Under the pieces are notes generated by a model, which was given only the letters and a program-made list of their open reading frames with translations, was not told the origin of the DNA and did no database searches. Positions 34,180-43,292 of a stretch of 64,000 nucleotides of DNA are shown one piece after another. The first letter of the stretch is position 1, and every line of letters begins with the position of its first letter. This DNA comes from Alphaproteobacteria bacterium (lineage in GTDB: Bacteria; Pseudomonadota; Alphaproteobacteria; JAEULC01), in contig JADLEG010000300.1 in the NCBI GenBank assembly GCA_020846275.1, positions 62,001-126,000 on the forward strand, read 5' to 3'. Position numbers and translations under genes: made by a program.

Positions 34180-36911
34180 GGTGATCCCATCGGGTCGGCA
34201 GTCCCGCCGCCGACAACGCCGGGCGAACCGCCTGCGATGGCGCCCGGCAGCGCGGCACGACGACGCTGCTGCGTCCAGGCGAGCAGCGCGGGCAGCACCG
34301 CCAGGGTGGAAGCCACGGCCAGGGTCAGGCAGATCGTCAACAGCAGGCCCATGCTCGCGGTCCCGCGATGGCTCGACACCATCAGGCAGCCGAACGACAC
34401 CATCGTCGTCAGGGCGCTGAACAGGACCGCACGCGGCGAACTGGTCGCCAGCAGCCGGTCGACGTCGCCGGCCTCGCGGTAGCGCAGGACCAAGTAGATG
34501 CCGAAAGCGACGCCAAGCGTCAACAGCAGCGGCAGGGCGATGATATTGGCGAAATTGAACGACATGCCGGCGACGACCATGATGGCGACGGTCAGGACGA
34601 GCGCCAGGAGCAGCGGCAGGAGCACCTGCAGCGCCGCGACCAGGCTGCGCAGAACGACAAGCAGCAGCACCGAGATCGCCGCAAGCGCGAGAAGCCCGGC
34701 CTTGAAGAACGCATCGACGATCGCGTCGCCGCCCTGGAGCAGAAGGACCGGCGTATCGGTGGCGTCCGGCGCGATCCGCTGGACGGCGTGAACGAAGCGG
34801 CGGAGTGCCGCGCGATCGGTAAGGTCCTCCTTCGGGAACACCTCCACGCGCGCGCGGCCGTCCGGCGCCACATAGCGCGCACGGACGTCCGCGGGAATGT
34901 CCGTCGTTTCGACCGGGCCGGCGCCCATGGCCAGCCGCAGATCGTCCAGCTGCTTGGGCAGGTTGGAGAGCAAGGCATGCTCGAGGCTCGCGATCCGCGA
35001 CTCGAAGCTTGGCTGCGCCAGCATCCGCTCGACCGCCGCCGCCAGGCGAGTCGCCGCCGCCACCAGCGGCGCCGCCGACGGCGCGCCGATCATTCGTCGC
35101 AGCGCAACGAGCATCCGCTCGGCCGCCCGCCGCTTGTCGTCGACGCTCGGCGGCGGCTCGGGCGGGCCCGGATCGAGCACCGGCCGGATGAACAGCGCCG
35201 TATCGGCGAGGATGCGCAGCTTCTCGTCCTGGTGATCAGGAACGAAGGACGCCACCGTGATCGTGCTGTTGACCAGCGGCAGCGCCTCCAGGCGGAGGGC
35301 AAGCGCGCCCGCGGCGGCGATATCCGGGGCCACGACGTTGATCGCATAGGGCGATGTCCCGCCATTGGCCGCCAGATCGACGTAGGTCTGGACCGATTCG
35401 GCCTTCGGGTCGTCCAGCGCGATCGGGTCGAAATCGAAGCGCACTGCCGGCAGGGCCGCGAGCGCGGCAAGCCCGAGCGCGAGCGCGCCGAGGCAGACGG
35501 CGCGGCTATGGCGGGTCACAAAATGCGACGACCGCGCCGTGGCTGGCGGGGCAACGCGCTCGATCCGGCCCAGCCTTGCCCGCAACGGGCCCAGGTTCAA
35601 CAGGGCCGGCAGCACGGTCAGCGCACAGAAAGCGCCGATCACCATGCCGCCGCCCGAGATGATCCCCAACTCCGCCAGGCCGACATAGGCCGTCGGCACG
35701 AAGGCCAGGAAGCCGATCGCCGCGCAAAGCGCCGCCAGGCACACCGCGGCGCCGGTCGGCGCGGCCTGCCGGAGCGCGTCGAGATTGTCGCTGCCGTTCG
35801 CCACTTGTTCCTGGTATCGCAAACCGATCTGGATGCCGAAATCGACGGCGATGCCGATGAACATGACGGCGAAGGCGACCGACAGCAGGTTCAAGTGCCC
35901 GATCGCCAGCGCGGCGAAACCGGCGGTCCAGGTGAGCCCCATCACCAGCGCCGCGAGAATGGCCGCCATCAACCGCCAGGACCGCAGCCCGACATAGACC
36001 AGCCCGGCGACAATCAGGAAGGAGAGCAGGCTGGCCAGGCCGACGCCGTCCCCTACGCTCCTGAGCTCGTCCGCGCGCAGCGGAATCCCGCCGGTCAGCC
36101 GGACCCGGACGCCATCGGCCTTGGCGAGGTCGAGCTCGGCAATGGCGGTGCGGATCGCGGCAATAGCATCGTCCGCCAGCTGCAGGCCGGAATAGTCTGG
36201 GATCGGCTGGGCCAGGATGAACCGCCGGCGGTCGGATGGGCTGGACGGCTTGGGCTGCATCAGCTCGGACCAGTCGAGCCGCGCCGACGGAGCGCCCGGC
36301 GCGGCATCGACGACCTCGGCGATGCGCTGGAAGGCGCGGACGAGCTGGGCCGCGTCGGTGTCGCCGTCGGCGACGCCGTCCGCCGCCTGGGTCAGAAGGT
36401 CGAAGAGGCCCCGCAAGGTCATGTCCTTGGCCAGCGTGCCCAGCAGCGGCTGGACGTCGGCGAGCCGGTCCGACAAGGCCTGCAGGTCCTCGACCGACTG
36501 GAACAGCAGCCCGTTCCTGCGGAAGAACGGGTCGCCCTCGGGGTAGAACACGTGTCTGAACAGCGCGGGCTGCGCGCGCAGCCGGGCGGTCAGCGCCGCA
36601 CCGGCCGCGTCGGCCTGGGCCGGCGTATCGCCGTCGATGACGACGACGATATTGTCGCCGAGCTGGGGAAACGCCTTGTCGAAGTTCGCCTGGGTCTTGC
36701 GATGCGGCAGGTCGGGCGACAGCAGGGCGTTGCTGTCGGTTTCCATGCCGAGATGCCGCCCGGCGTAGACGGCCGCCACGACGCTCAAGCCCAGCGCGGC
36801 CACCGTCACCACCCGGGCATGGCGCGCGGCGAACGCGATCCACCCGGCCAGGGCGCGCACGAACCGCGGCCCGGCTGCGATCGAGCCGCGCGCCGATCGA
36901 TGGCTGTTCAT
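34176..36911 (-). CDS. hpnN: HpnN hopanoid RND-type transporter
   Basis: A 911-residue inner-membrane protein with two MMPL/RND halves. Each half has a transmembrane helix, a large periplasmic loop and about five further helices. GISF-type residues appear as VMFIGIAVDFGIQIGLRYQE in the first half. In Rhodopseudomonas palustris HpnN moves hopanoids to the outer membrane. It sits between hpnJ and hpnL, which supports the name. Start ATG at 36911. Confidence 0.88.
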   Translation of the reverse strand: MNSHRSARGSIAAGPRFVRALAGWIAFAARHARVVTVAALGLSVVAAVYAGRHLGMETDSNALLSPDLPHRKTQANFDKAFPQLGDNIVVVIDGDTPAQADAAGAALTARLRAQPALFRHVFYPEGDPFFRRNGLLFQSVEDLQALSDRLADVQPLLGTLAKDMTLRGLFDLLTQAADGVADGDTDAAQLVRAFQRIAEVVDAAPGAPSARLDWSELMQPKPSSPSDRRRFILAQPIPDYSGLQLADDAIAAIRTAIAELDLAKADGVRVRLTGGIPLRADELRSVGDGVGLASLLSFLIVAGLVYVGLRSWRLMAAILAALVMGLTWTAGFAALAIGHLNLLSVAFAVMFIGIAVDFGIQIGLRYQEQVANGSDNLDALRQAAPTGAAVCLAALCAAIGFLAFVPTAYVGLAELGIISGGGMVIGAFCALTVLPALLNLGPLRARLGRIERVAPPATARSSHFVTRHSRAVCLGALALGLAALAALPAVRFDFDPIALDDPKAESVQTYVDLAANGGTSPYAINVVAPDIAAAGALALRLEALPLVNSTITVASFVPDHQDEKLRILADTALFIRPVLDPGPPEPPPSVDDKRRAAERMLVALRRMIGAPSAAPLVAAATRLAAAVERMLAQPSFESRIASLEHALLSNLPKQLDDLRLAMGAGPVETTDIPADVRARYVAPDGRARVEVFPKEDLTDRAALRRFVHAVQRIAPDATDTPVLLLQGGDAIVDAFFKAGLLALAAISVLLLVVLRSLVAALQVLLPLLLALVLTVAIMVVAGMSFNFANIIALPLLLTLGVAFGIYLVLRYREAGDVDRLLATSSPRAVLFSALTTMVSFGCLMVSSHRGTASMGLLLTICLTLAVASTLAVLPALLAWTQQRRRAALPGAIAGGSPGVVGGGTADPMGSP

Positions 36912-36932
36912 TGCTTCAGCGGGCCGGCCCGA

Positions 36933-38360
36933 TCAGGCCGCGTTCCGGCGCTCCGCCAGGAAGCGGAAGAACTCGACGCCCTCGCGCAGCCGCCGCTTCA
37001 GCATCTCCTGGCTGCGCATCATCTCGTAGGTGATCTCGGCGATTTTGCGCGGCCGGAAATAGAAGCGCTTGTAGAAGGTGCCGAGCGCCTCGAATATCTC
37101 GCGCTGCGACAGGTGCGGGTACTCGATCGAACTCACCTGCAGCCCGTCGGCGCTCACCAGATGCTTGCCCGCGCTGTCGAGCAGCCAGCCGTTCTCGGCC
37201 GCCTGGCGATACAGCTCCGTACCCGGATAGGCCGCCGCAAGCGATACCTGGATCGTATGGGGATTGATCTCCTTGGCGAAGCGGATCGTCTCCTCGATCG
37301 TGGCCTGGGTCTCGCCAGGCAGGCCGATGATGAAGGTGCCGTGGATGGTGATGCCCAGCTTGTGGCAGTCCTCGCTGAACCGGCGCGCGAACTCGATCCG
37401 CATGCCCTTCTTGATGTTGGTCAGGATCTGCTGGCTGCCCGACTCGAAGCCTACCAGCAACAGACGCAGGCCATTGTCGCGCATCACCTTCAGCGTCTCG
37501 TAGGGCACGTTGGCCTTGGCGTTGCACGACCAGGTGATGTCGAGCTTGCCCAGCAGCCGCGCGATCGCCTCGGCACGCGGGCGGTCGTCGGTGAAGGTGT
37601 CGTCGTCGAAGAAGAACTCCTTCACCTGCGGGAAGTAGCTCTTCGCCAAGGCGATCTCGTGCGCCACGTTCTCCGGACTGCGCGTGCGGTAGCGGTGGCC
37701 GCCGATCGTCTGCGGCCACAGGCAGAAGGTGCAGCGCGACTTGCAGCCCCGGCCGGTATAGAGCGACATATAGGGGTGCAGCAGATAGCCGATGAAGTAG
37801 TCCTCGATCCTGAGGTCCCGCTTGTAGACCTCGGTGACGAACGGCAGATCGTCCATCCGCTCGATCATCGCGCGGTCGGGGTTGTGCACGTTGCGGCCGT
37901 CGCGGCGATAGCTGAGCCCGTCAATCTCGGACAGCGGCTTGCCCTCGGCGACATCCTTGAGCGTATAGTCGAATTCGGTGCGGCCGACGAAATCGGCCGC
38001 CGGCGCGCCGTCAAGCGAGGCGTCGGGCAGGACCGCGACGTGGGGCCCGACCATGCCGACCAGGAGGCTGGGATTTGCCGCCTTGAATGCGGCCGCCACC
38101 TTCGCGTCGGACGCGAAGGACGGCGTGCTCGTGTGCACCACCAGCAGCTCGTAGTCCTTGGCCAGCGGCAGGACATCGTCCAGCGAAAGCCCGCGCGCCG
38201 GCGCGTCGACCAGCTTGCTGCCGGGAATGAGCGCCGCCGGCTGCGCCAGCCAGGTCGGATACCAGAACGACCGGATTTCGCGCCGAGCCTGGTATCGCGA
38301 ACCTGCGCCGCCATCGAAGCCGTCGAACGACGGCGGATTCAGGAACAGGGTCTTCTTCAT
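36933..38360 (-). CDS. hpnJ: HpnJ radical SAM/B12-binding hopanoid enzyme
   Basis: A 475-residue protein with an N-terminal cobalamin-binding-like domain (about 1-190) and a radical SAM domain with C206-x3-C210-x2-C213. In Burkholderia cenocepacia HpnJ is needed to convert bacteriohopanetetrol glucosamine to the cyclitol ether. The N-terminus (KKTLFLNPPSFDGFDGGAGS) is characteristic of HpnJ. The ATG at 38360 overlaps the hpnI stop, and hpnI and hpnK are adjacent, which supports the full three-step modification. Confidence 0.92.
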   Translation of the reverse strand: MKKTLFLNPPSFDGFDGGAGSRYQARREIRSFWYPTWLAQPAALIPGSKLVDAPARGLSLDDVLPLAKDYELLVVHTSTPSFASDAKVAAAFKAANPSLLVGMVGPHVAVLPDASLDGAPAADFVGRTEFDYTLKDVAEGKPLSEIDGLSYRRDGRNVHNPDRAMIERMDDLPFVTEVYKRDLRIEDYFIGYLLHPYMSLYTGRGCKSRCTFCLWPQTIGGHRYRTRSPENVAHEIALAKSYFPQVKEFFFDDDTFTDDRPRAEAIARLLGKLDITWSCNAKANVPYETLKVMRDNGLRLLLVGFESGSQQILTNIKKGMRIEFARRFSEDCHKLGITIHGTFIIGLPGETQATIEETIRFAKEINPHTIQVSLAAAYPGTELYRQAAENGWLLDSAGKHLVSADGLQVSSIEYPHLSQREIFEALGTFYKRFYFRPRKIAEITYEMMRSQEMLKRRLREGVEFFRFLAERRNAA

Positions 38361-39529
38361 GTACTCGGCGCCTTCTTTGGCAGCAGGTGTCCATTCGGCC
38401 CGACCGCCATGGTCCAGCCTTTCCATCGCACGCGCGAGCCGAACAGGCTGACGAGCCAGACCGCGGCGCTCAACACGTCGCGCATGACCACAAGCGACGG
38501 TGAAAACGGACTGGAAAGCCCTAGCGCGCCGCAGGCGATCCGGTGCATGGCGTAGCGCATCAGAAAAGCCACCAGCAGCAGGCCCAGCCCAAGGACGGCC
38601 GAACCGTCCAGCGGAACGGCCAGCAGGGCCGTCAGCAGCGCCAGCGTCACGGCATAGGTGGTGAAGGAAAACGCATGGCCGACCGGCTGGATCGACCGGA
38701 TGGTCCGCGCCCAACGCAGTTCGTGATCGAACAGCGTGTGAAGACTGCGTTCGTACACGACATTCTCGACCACGTAGGTGGACAGCCGGATCCTGTACCC
38801 GCGCTGAATGGCCAGCTTGCCGAGCATATGGTCGTCGGCGAGATAGGCCGCCAGCCGTTCGAAGCCGCCGACGCTCTCCAGCACGTCCCGGCGCACCGCC
38901 ATCGTGCTGCCGAAGCAGAAGCGCAGGCCCTGGAGCGCCACGGCAACCAGGGCCGACGGCAGAAACCACTCGTTGATCGACAACCCGGAAAGCTTCGAGG
39001 CGAGGCCGTCCGCCGTCCGTGCCCGATACAGGCAGGTCACGACGCCGACATTGCGTCCCTCGAACGCCGACACCACCGATTCGACGTAGTCGGGGCCGAC
39101 ATGGATGTCGCTGTCGGCGATGATCAGAATGTCGTGCTTCGCCACCCTGTACATATTGGCCAGGTTGGCGATTTTGAGATTGGCGCCGATGATCCGGTCA
39201 TCGACGACCACAGAAATATCACGCTCGGGATGGGCTTCGATCAACCGGCGGATCACGTGGATCACCGGATCGTCGTGGTCGCGAACGCCGAATACGACCT
39301 GGCAGTGCTCGTAGTCCTGGCAGCAGAACGACCGCAGGTTCTCGTACGAGTCGTAGTCGATGCCGCAGACCGGCTTCAGGATCGTCACCGGCGGCCGATG
39401 CTGGCCGGGCCGGCTGGCGGCGCGGTGGCGGAAGCGCCACATGCAGCAGATTGCGATGCAAAGATAGAGGATGGATGCGAGTGTCGTAATGGCCAGGAGG
39501 TCGAACGCTAGATGGCTGAAGAAAATCAT
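38357..39529 (-). CDS. hpnI: HpnI hopanoid glycosyltransferase
   Basis: A 390-residue GT21-like membrane glycosyltransferase. It has an N-terminal transmembrane helix (1-30), PPVTILKPVCGID near 47-59, a nucleotide-sugar aspartate motif ADSD (D139, D141), ADDHMLG and RWARTIR, and C-terminal helices. In B. cenocepacia HpnI adds N-acetylglucosamine to bacteriohopanetetrol. It is first in the minus-strand hpn operon and divergent from hpnK. The ATG at 39529 is chosen since upstream frame sequence is not conserved-looking. Confidence 0.92.
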   Translation of the reverse strand: MIFFSHLAFDLLAITTLASILYLCIAICCMWRFRHRAASRPGQHRPPVTILKPVCGIDYDSYENLRSFCCQDYEHCQVVFGVRDHDDPVIHVIRRLIEAHPERDISVVVDDRIIGANLKIANLANMYRVAKHDILIIADSDIHVGPDYVESVVSAFEGRNVGVVTCLYRARTADGLASKLSGLSINEWFLPSALVAVALQGLRFCFGSTMAVRRDVLESVGGFERLAAYLADDHMLGKLAIQRGYRIRLSTYVVENVVYERSLHTLFDHELRWARTIRSIQPVGHAFSFTTYAVTLALLTALLAVPLDGSAVLGLGLLLVAFLMRYAMHRIACGALGLSSPFSPSLVVMRDVLSAAVWLVSLFGSRVRWKGWTMAVGPNGHLLPKKAPST

Positions 39530-39896
39530 CGCACTCACATGGTCGTCATGCTGAAGCGGCGAGCCTTCGGGCGTGAGCGGGACACGCCAGCCCCCTGTCG
39601 GGAGGCAAGCGCCATGCGCGCGGCTCGACCTGGAGCCGAAGGGCAATCTTTCATAGCCAAGGCGGCGAATGTTGACCAGCAATTAAAGTGACACGCCGGG
39701 TCGCGACAAAAGTGACCAAAAGATGACGCGAAGATTACAAAGGGTTTTTCGCCACTTCTCACTTTAGTCACATTCGCGTGCTTTTCTTCGGCGGCGGCGA
39801 CCGTTCGCCTCTATCATTCTGTTGGCTTGGCTCGTTGGCGCCCAACCGCGCGCGCCTGCCGATGGGAAGCACGCAAATGCCGATCAACCCCGGCCG
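39530..39896. promoter_or_regulatory. Divergent hpnI/hpnK control region with AAAGTGAC repeats
   Basis: A 367-bp non-coding gap, AT-richer than its surroundings around 39680-39775. AAAGTGAC occurs at 39685-39692 and 39709-39716 (24-bp spacing), and AAAGTGA in reverse at 39759-39765. These may be sites for a regulator of the two divergent hopanoid units. No promoter hexamers could be assigned with confidence. Confidence 0.4.
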
Positions 39897-40751
39897 ATGA
39901 GACCGCTGACGCCTTTCGTGCTCTGCGCCGACGACTACGGCCTGACGCCGGGCGTAAGTGCCGGCATCCGCGAGTTGCTGCAGGATGAGCGCCTGACCGC
40001 CACCTCGTGCATCGTGGCCTCGCCGCATTGGCCGGCCGAGGGGGCCAAGCTGCGCGCCATGCCGCGCAGCTTCGATGTCGGCCTGCACCTGACGCTGACG
40101 CAACTGGCGCCGCTGGGCCCGATGCCGCGCACCGCGCCGAAAGGGGTGCTGCCGTCCTCCGTCGGGCTGACCGTGCGTGCCTATCTCGCGCGCCTCGATC
40201 GTCGCGAGATACTGGCGGAGATCGACCGGCAGCTCGACGCGTTCGAGCGGGTCATGGGCCATCCGCCGGACCATGTGGACGGGCACCAGCATGTGCACCA
40301 GCTCCCCATCGTCAGCGACGCGCTGATCGATCGCTACAAGGCGCGGCTGCCCACGGGCACGTTCCTGCGCGTCAGCGTCGATCCGCTCGCGGCAATCTGG
40401 CGGCGATACATCGCGTCGCTGCACGCATCGACCCTCGCCTGCATGGGGCGTCGGCTGAAGCGTACCGCCGATTTCGCCGGAATCCCCATGAACCAGCGCT
40501 TCGCCGGCGTTCTCAATTTCAACGAAAGCATTGGCTACCGGGACATGTTCCGGCGCTTCATCGAGGATGCGCCGACGGGCCTGGTGGTGATGTGCCATCC
40601 CGGGTATCCGGACGCCACGCTGCGCGCGCTCGACCGCGTGGTCGAGACCCGGGCGAGCGAGCTCGCCTATCTCGCAAGCTTCGCCTTCCTGCATGACGTG
40701 TCATGTGCCGGCATGTGCCTCGGCCGCTTTCGCGATATTGCCTGCCGTTAG
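39897..40751 (+). CDS. hpnK: HpnK hopanoid-modifying deacetylase (YdjC/ChbG family)
   Basis: A 284-residue carbohydrate deacetylase. Metal and catalytic motifs ADDYG (D12, D13), H64 in GLHLTLT and DGHQHVHQLP (about 128-137) are intact. In B. cenocepacia HpnK deacetylates the N-acetylglucosaminyl hopanoid made by HpnI to give the glucosamine form used by HpnJ. ATG at 39897 gives the family N-terminus; earlier in-frame sequence is not conserved-looking. Divergent from hpnI. Confidence 0.9.
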   Translation: MRPLTPFVLCADDYGLTPGVSAGIRELLQDERLTATSCIVASPHWPAEGAKLRAMPRSFDVGLHLTLTQLAPLGPMPRTAPKGVLPSSVGLTVRAYLARLDRREILAEIDRQLDAFERVMGHPPDHVDGHQHVHQLPIVSDALIDRYKARLPTGTFLRVSVDPLAAIWRRYIASLHASTLACMGRRLKRTADFAGIPMNQRFAGVLNFNESIGYRDMFRRFIEDAPTGLVVMCHPGYPDATLRALDRVVETRASELAYLASFAFLHDVSCAGMCLGRFRDIACR

Positions 40752-40843
40752 GCGCTCACGAAAATCGTCGGAAAAAGACCGGCTCACCTCTTGCTGGGCC
40801 TCCCCTCCGGCCAGCACCTTGGGCAGGGATCGGCACCGGGCTG

Positions 40844-41566
40844 CTATGCGACGTTCGCCGGATCGGTATCGCCGAAACCGAGATAGATCTCCTGGACCCG
40901 GCGATCGAGCCGCAGGCTGGCCGCCGTTCCGGCCAGCGCGACCTGCCCCCGCTCGAGCACCATGGCGCGGTCGGCCATCGCCAGCGCCACGCCGATCTGC
41001 TGCTCGACGATCAGCACGGCGGTGCCGTTGCTCGCCCAGTTTCGCAGGAAATTGAGGATCGGCGGTATCAACGCCTGGGCGATGCCCAGCGACGGTTCGT
41101 CGCACATCAGGACCGACGGCCGCGACACGAAGGCCTGGCCGAGCGCGAGCATCTGCTGTTGCCCGCCGGAAAGGTCGCGCGCATGGGCGCGGTACTTCTC
41201 GCGGAGGATCGGAAATATATCGAGGACCTGGTCGGTCAGCTGCGCCGCATCGCGCTTGCTGCGCGCGCCGAGGCGGATGTTGTCGGCGACCGTCAACTCG
41301 GGGAACACGCGGTGGCCGTCCAGCACCAGGCGCAGGCCACGCTTCACCAGCGATTCCGGCGATCGCCCGGCGATGCTCTGGCCGTCGAGCCGGATTTCGC
41401 CGGCCGACGGCGCAATGAAGCCGGCAATGGTGCGCAGCAGGGTCGACTTGCCGGCGCCGTTCGGCCCGAGGACCAGCAGGATCTCGCCGGGATTGATCTG
41501 CAGGCTCACGTCGCGCAGCACCGGGACGCGGCCATAGCCGGCATGGAGGCTGCGCACCTCAAGCAT
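40844..41566 (-). CDS. livF: LIV-type ABC importer ATPase (LivF-like)
   Basis: A 240-residue ATPase of the branched-chain amino acid/amide uptake family. It has Walker A GPNGAGKS, signature LSGGQQQMLALGQA and Walker B LMCDEPSLGIAQ. It overlaps the preceding fused permease/ATPase gene by 8 bp and is the last gene of the nine-gene minus-strand group starting with the IclR regulator. LIV-type systems import amino acids, amides, urea and aromatic acids. Confidence 0.9.
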   Translation of the reverse strand: MLEVRSLHAGYGRVPVLRDVSLQINPGEILLVLGPNGAGKSTLLRTIAGFIAPSAGEIRLDGQSIAGRSPESLVKRGLRLVLDGHRVFPELTVADNIRLGARSKRDAAQLTDQVLDIFPILREKYRAHARDLSGGQQQMLALGQAFVSRPSVLMCDEPSLGIAQALIPPILNFLRNWASNGTAVLIVEQQIGVALAMADRAMVLERGQVALAGTAASLRLDRRVQEIYLGFGDTDPANVA

Positions 41567-43292
41567 CCGCGGCTCCGGTGAACAGGGCCCGTACGTGCTT
41601 CTCGGCCACGATGTCGGCAGGCTTGCCGTCGGCGATCACTCGCCCGGCATCCAGCACCGTGATCTGGTCCGCCACGCGCCAGACCAGGGCGAGATCGTGC
41701 TCGACGAAGACGATCGTCTTGCCGAGCCGGTCGCGCAGCGTTCGCAGCAACTGGGCAAAGTCGCGCCGTTCGGCCGGCGAAAGCCCGGCGGCGGGCTCGT
41801 CGAGCAGCAGCAGCTCGGCGTTGCTTGCCACCACGCGCAGGACTTCGAGAAGACGGCGCTGCGCGTGAGGAAGCTGGTCGGGCTTGGCGGCGGTCCAGGC
41901 CTCGGGCAGCTGCAGCGGGCCGGCGGCCGCGACCTCGATATTCTCGCGGATCGACAGGGCATCGAACACGCGCGGGGTCTGGAAGGTCCGGCCGATGCCC
42001 AGCCGTGCCGTGCGCCAGGCCGCCTGGCTGGTGGTATCGCGGCCGAGCGCGGCGATCCGGCCCGAATCGAGCGCGATGAAGCCCGAGATCGCGTTCAGCA
42101 GCGTCGTCTTGCCCGATCCGTTCGGGCCGACCAGTCCGTGGATCGAGCCGGCCCTGACCTGCAGATTGACGCCGTCCAGCGCGGCAAGTTTGCCGTAGGT
42201 CTTGCGAGCATCGGCGATGTCGACGGCCAGGCCGGGCCGCGCAGCGGTGGCAAGGGCCGAATTGGGCATTGCCAGGGCCAGTTCGCCGAACTCCGCCCCG
42301 GGCCTGCCCGCGCCCAGGCGCTTGGCGATCGTGCCGACAATCCCGTCGGGAAACAGCAGCATGATCAGCAGGGCCACCGCGCCATAGCCCAGCAGCCGGT
42401 ACTGCACAAGGTCGACCAGCAGCGCGTTGGGCAGCAGATAGAGCACCGCGACGCCCGCGATCGGCCCGATCAGCCTTCCCTGGCCGCCGACGATCACCGA
42501 GAAGAAGAAAAAGATCGACAGCTCGACATGGAAGGCCGAGGGGCTGACGAACCCAACCAGCGGCACGTAGAGCGCGCCCGCCATGGCCGTGCCGACCGCG
42601 GCGATCACGAACGCCGCCGACCGCACGTGGCCCGGGCTGAAGCCCAAGGTCATCGCCGCCTCGGGGCTGGCCGCGGCGATCACCATGCGCTGACCCAGGC
42701 GCTGGCGGCGCAGCCAGGCATGCAGCACGAGCGCCCCGGCGGCGAGCAGGAACACGATCACGCAGAGCGGCGTGATCCCGGCGAAGAACGGCCGGTTGAG
42801 CGCTGGTACGTTGACCCGGATGCCGTTGATGCCGTTGGTGTAGTCGTTGAACGCGACCAGCAGCTCGGGGAACACCACGGCGGCGCTCAGCGTCACGAAG
42901 CCCAGGTAGTAGCCCTGGACGCGCAGCGCGGGCAGGGCGAACAGGCTGCCCACGAGGATCCCGGCCGGGATGCCGAACAGCAGGGACGTGGCGAAGCCGT
43001 AACCGTGCATTCCCGCCATGATGCCGCAGGTATAGGCGGCGACGCCGAACACCGCGCCCTGGCCGAAGGAAACCTGGCCGGCGTCGCCCAGCAGCATGTT
43101 CTGCAGGACGGCGACGGTGACGTAGAGGCCCAGCAGCAGGACCGTGTAGGTCCAATAGATGCTGCCGGCGAGAGAGGGGATCAGGATCGCGATGGCGATG
43201 ATCGCGATGCCCAGGCACAACTCGCGGTCGACAATGCCTGGCGGACGCGAAACCTGACCGGCCGGGGCGAGGTTGGCGGCAGCCTCGCTCAT
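41559..43292 (-). CDS. Fused LIV-type permease and ATPase (LivM-LivG)
   Basis: A 577-residue fusion. Residues about 1-315 are a LivM-type permease with eight to ten helices and the FVTLSAAVVFPELLVAFNDY region. Residues about 345-577 are a LivG-type ATPase with Walker A GPNGSGKT, IGRTFQTPRVFD, signature region LPHAQRRLLEVLRVV and Walker B LLLDEPAAGLSP. Its start overlaps the LivH stop (ATGA). The fusion is seen in other proteobacterial LIV systems. Confidence 0.9.
   Translation of the reverse strand: MSEAAANLAPAGQVSRPPGIVDRELCLGIAIIAIAILIPSLAGSIYWTYTVLLLGLYVTVAVLQNMLLGDAGQVSFGQGAVFGVAAYTCGIMAGMHGYGFATSLLFGIPAGILVGSLFALPALRVQGYYLGFVTLSAAVVFPELLVAFNDYTNGINGIRVNVPALNRPFFAGITPLCVIVFLLAAGALVLHAWLRRQRLGQRMVIAAASPEAAMTLGFSPGHVRSAAFVIAAVGTAMAGALYVPLVGFVSPSAFHVELSIFFFFSVIVGGQGRLIGPIAGVAVLYLLPNALLVDLVQYRLLGYGAVALLIMLLFPDGIVGTIAKRLGAGRPGAEFGELALAMPNSALATAARPGLAVDIADARKTYGKLAALDGVNLQVRAGSIHGLVGPNGSGKTTLLNAISGFIALDSGRIAALGRDTTSQAAWRTARLGIGRTFQTPRVFDALSIRENIEVAAAGPLQLPEAWTAAKPDQLPHAQRRLLEVLRVVASNAELLLLDEPAAGLSPAERRDFAQLLRTLRDRLGKTIVFVEHDLALVWRVADQITVLDAGRVIADGKPADIVAEKHVRALFTGAADA

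Noticed and set aside
34368..38555. A 1395-codon open frame on the plus strand across hpnN and hpnJ
   Set aside because: It is antisense to two recognised genes, is rich in Arg/Gln/Ala/Gly with no domain, and arises because GC-rich codons rarely give stops on the opposite strand.
39535..39771. A 78-codon minus-strand frame in the hpnI/hpnK gap
   Set aside because: No family features and atypical composition; it overlaps the probable control region.
40792..40817. A TGCTGG...CCAGCA stem between hpnK and livF as a terminator
   Set aside because: The stem is short with an 8-base loop and no directly following U-run on either strand; not convincing enough to list.
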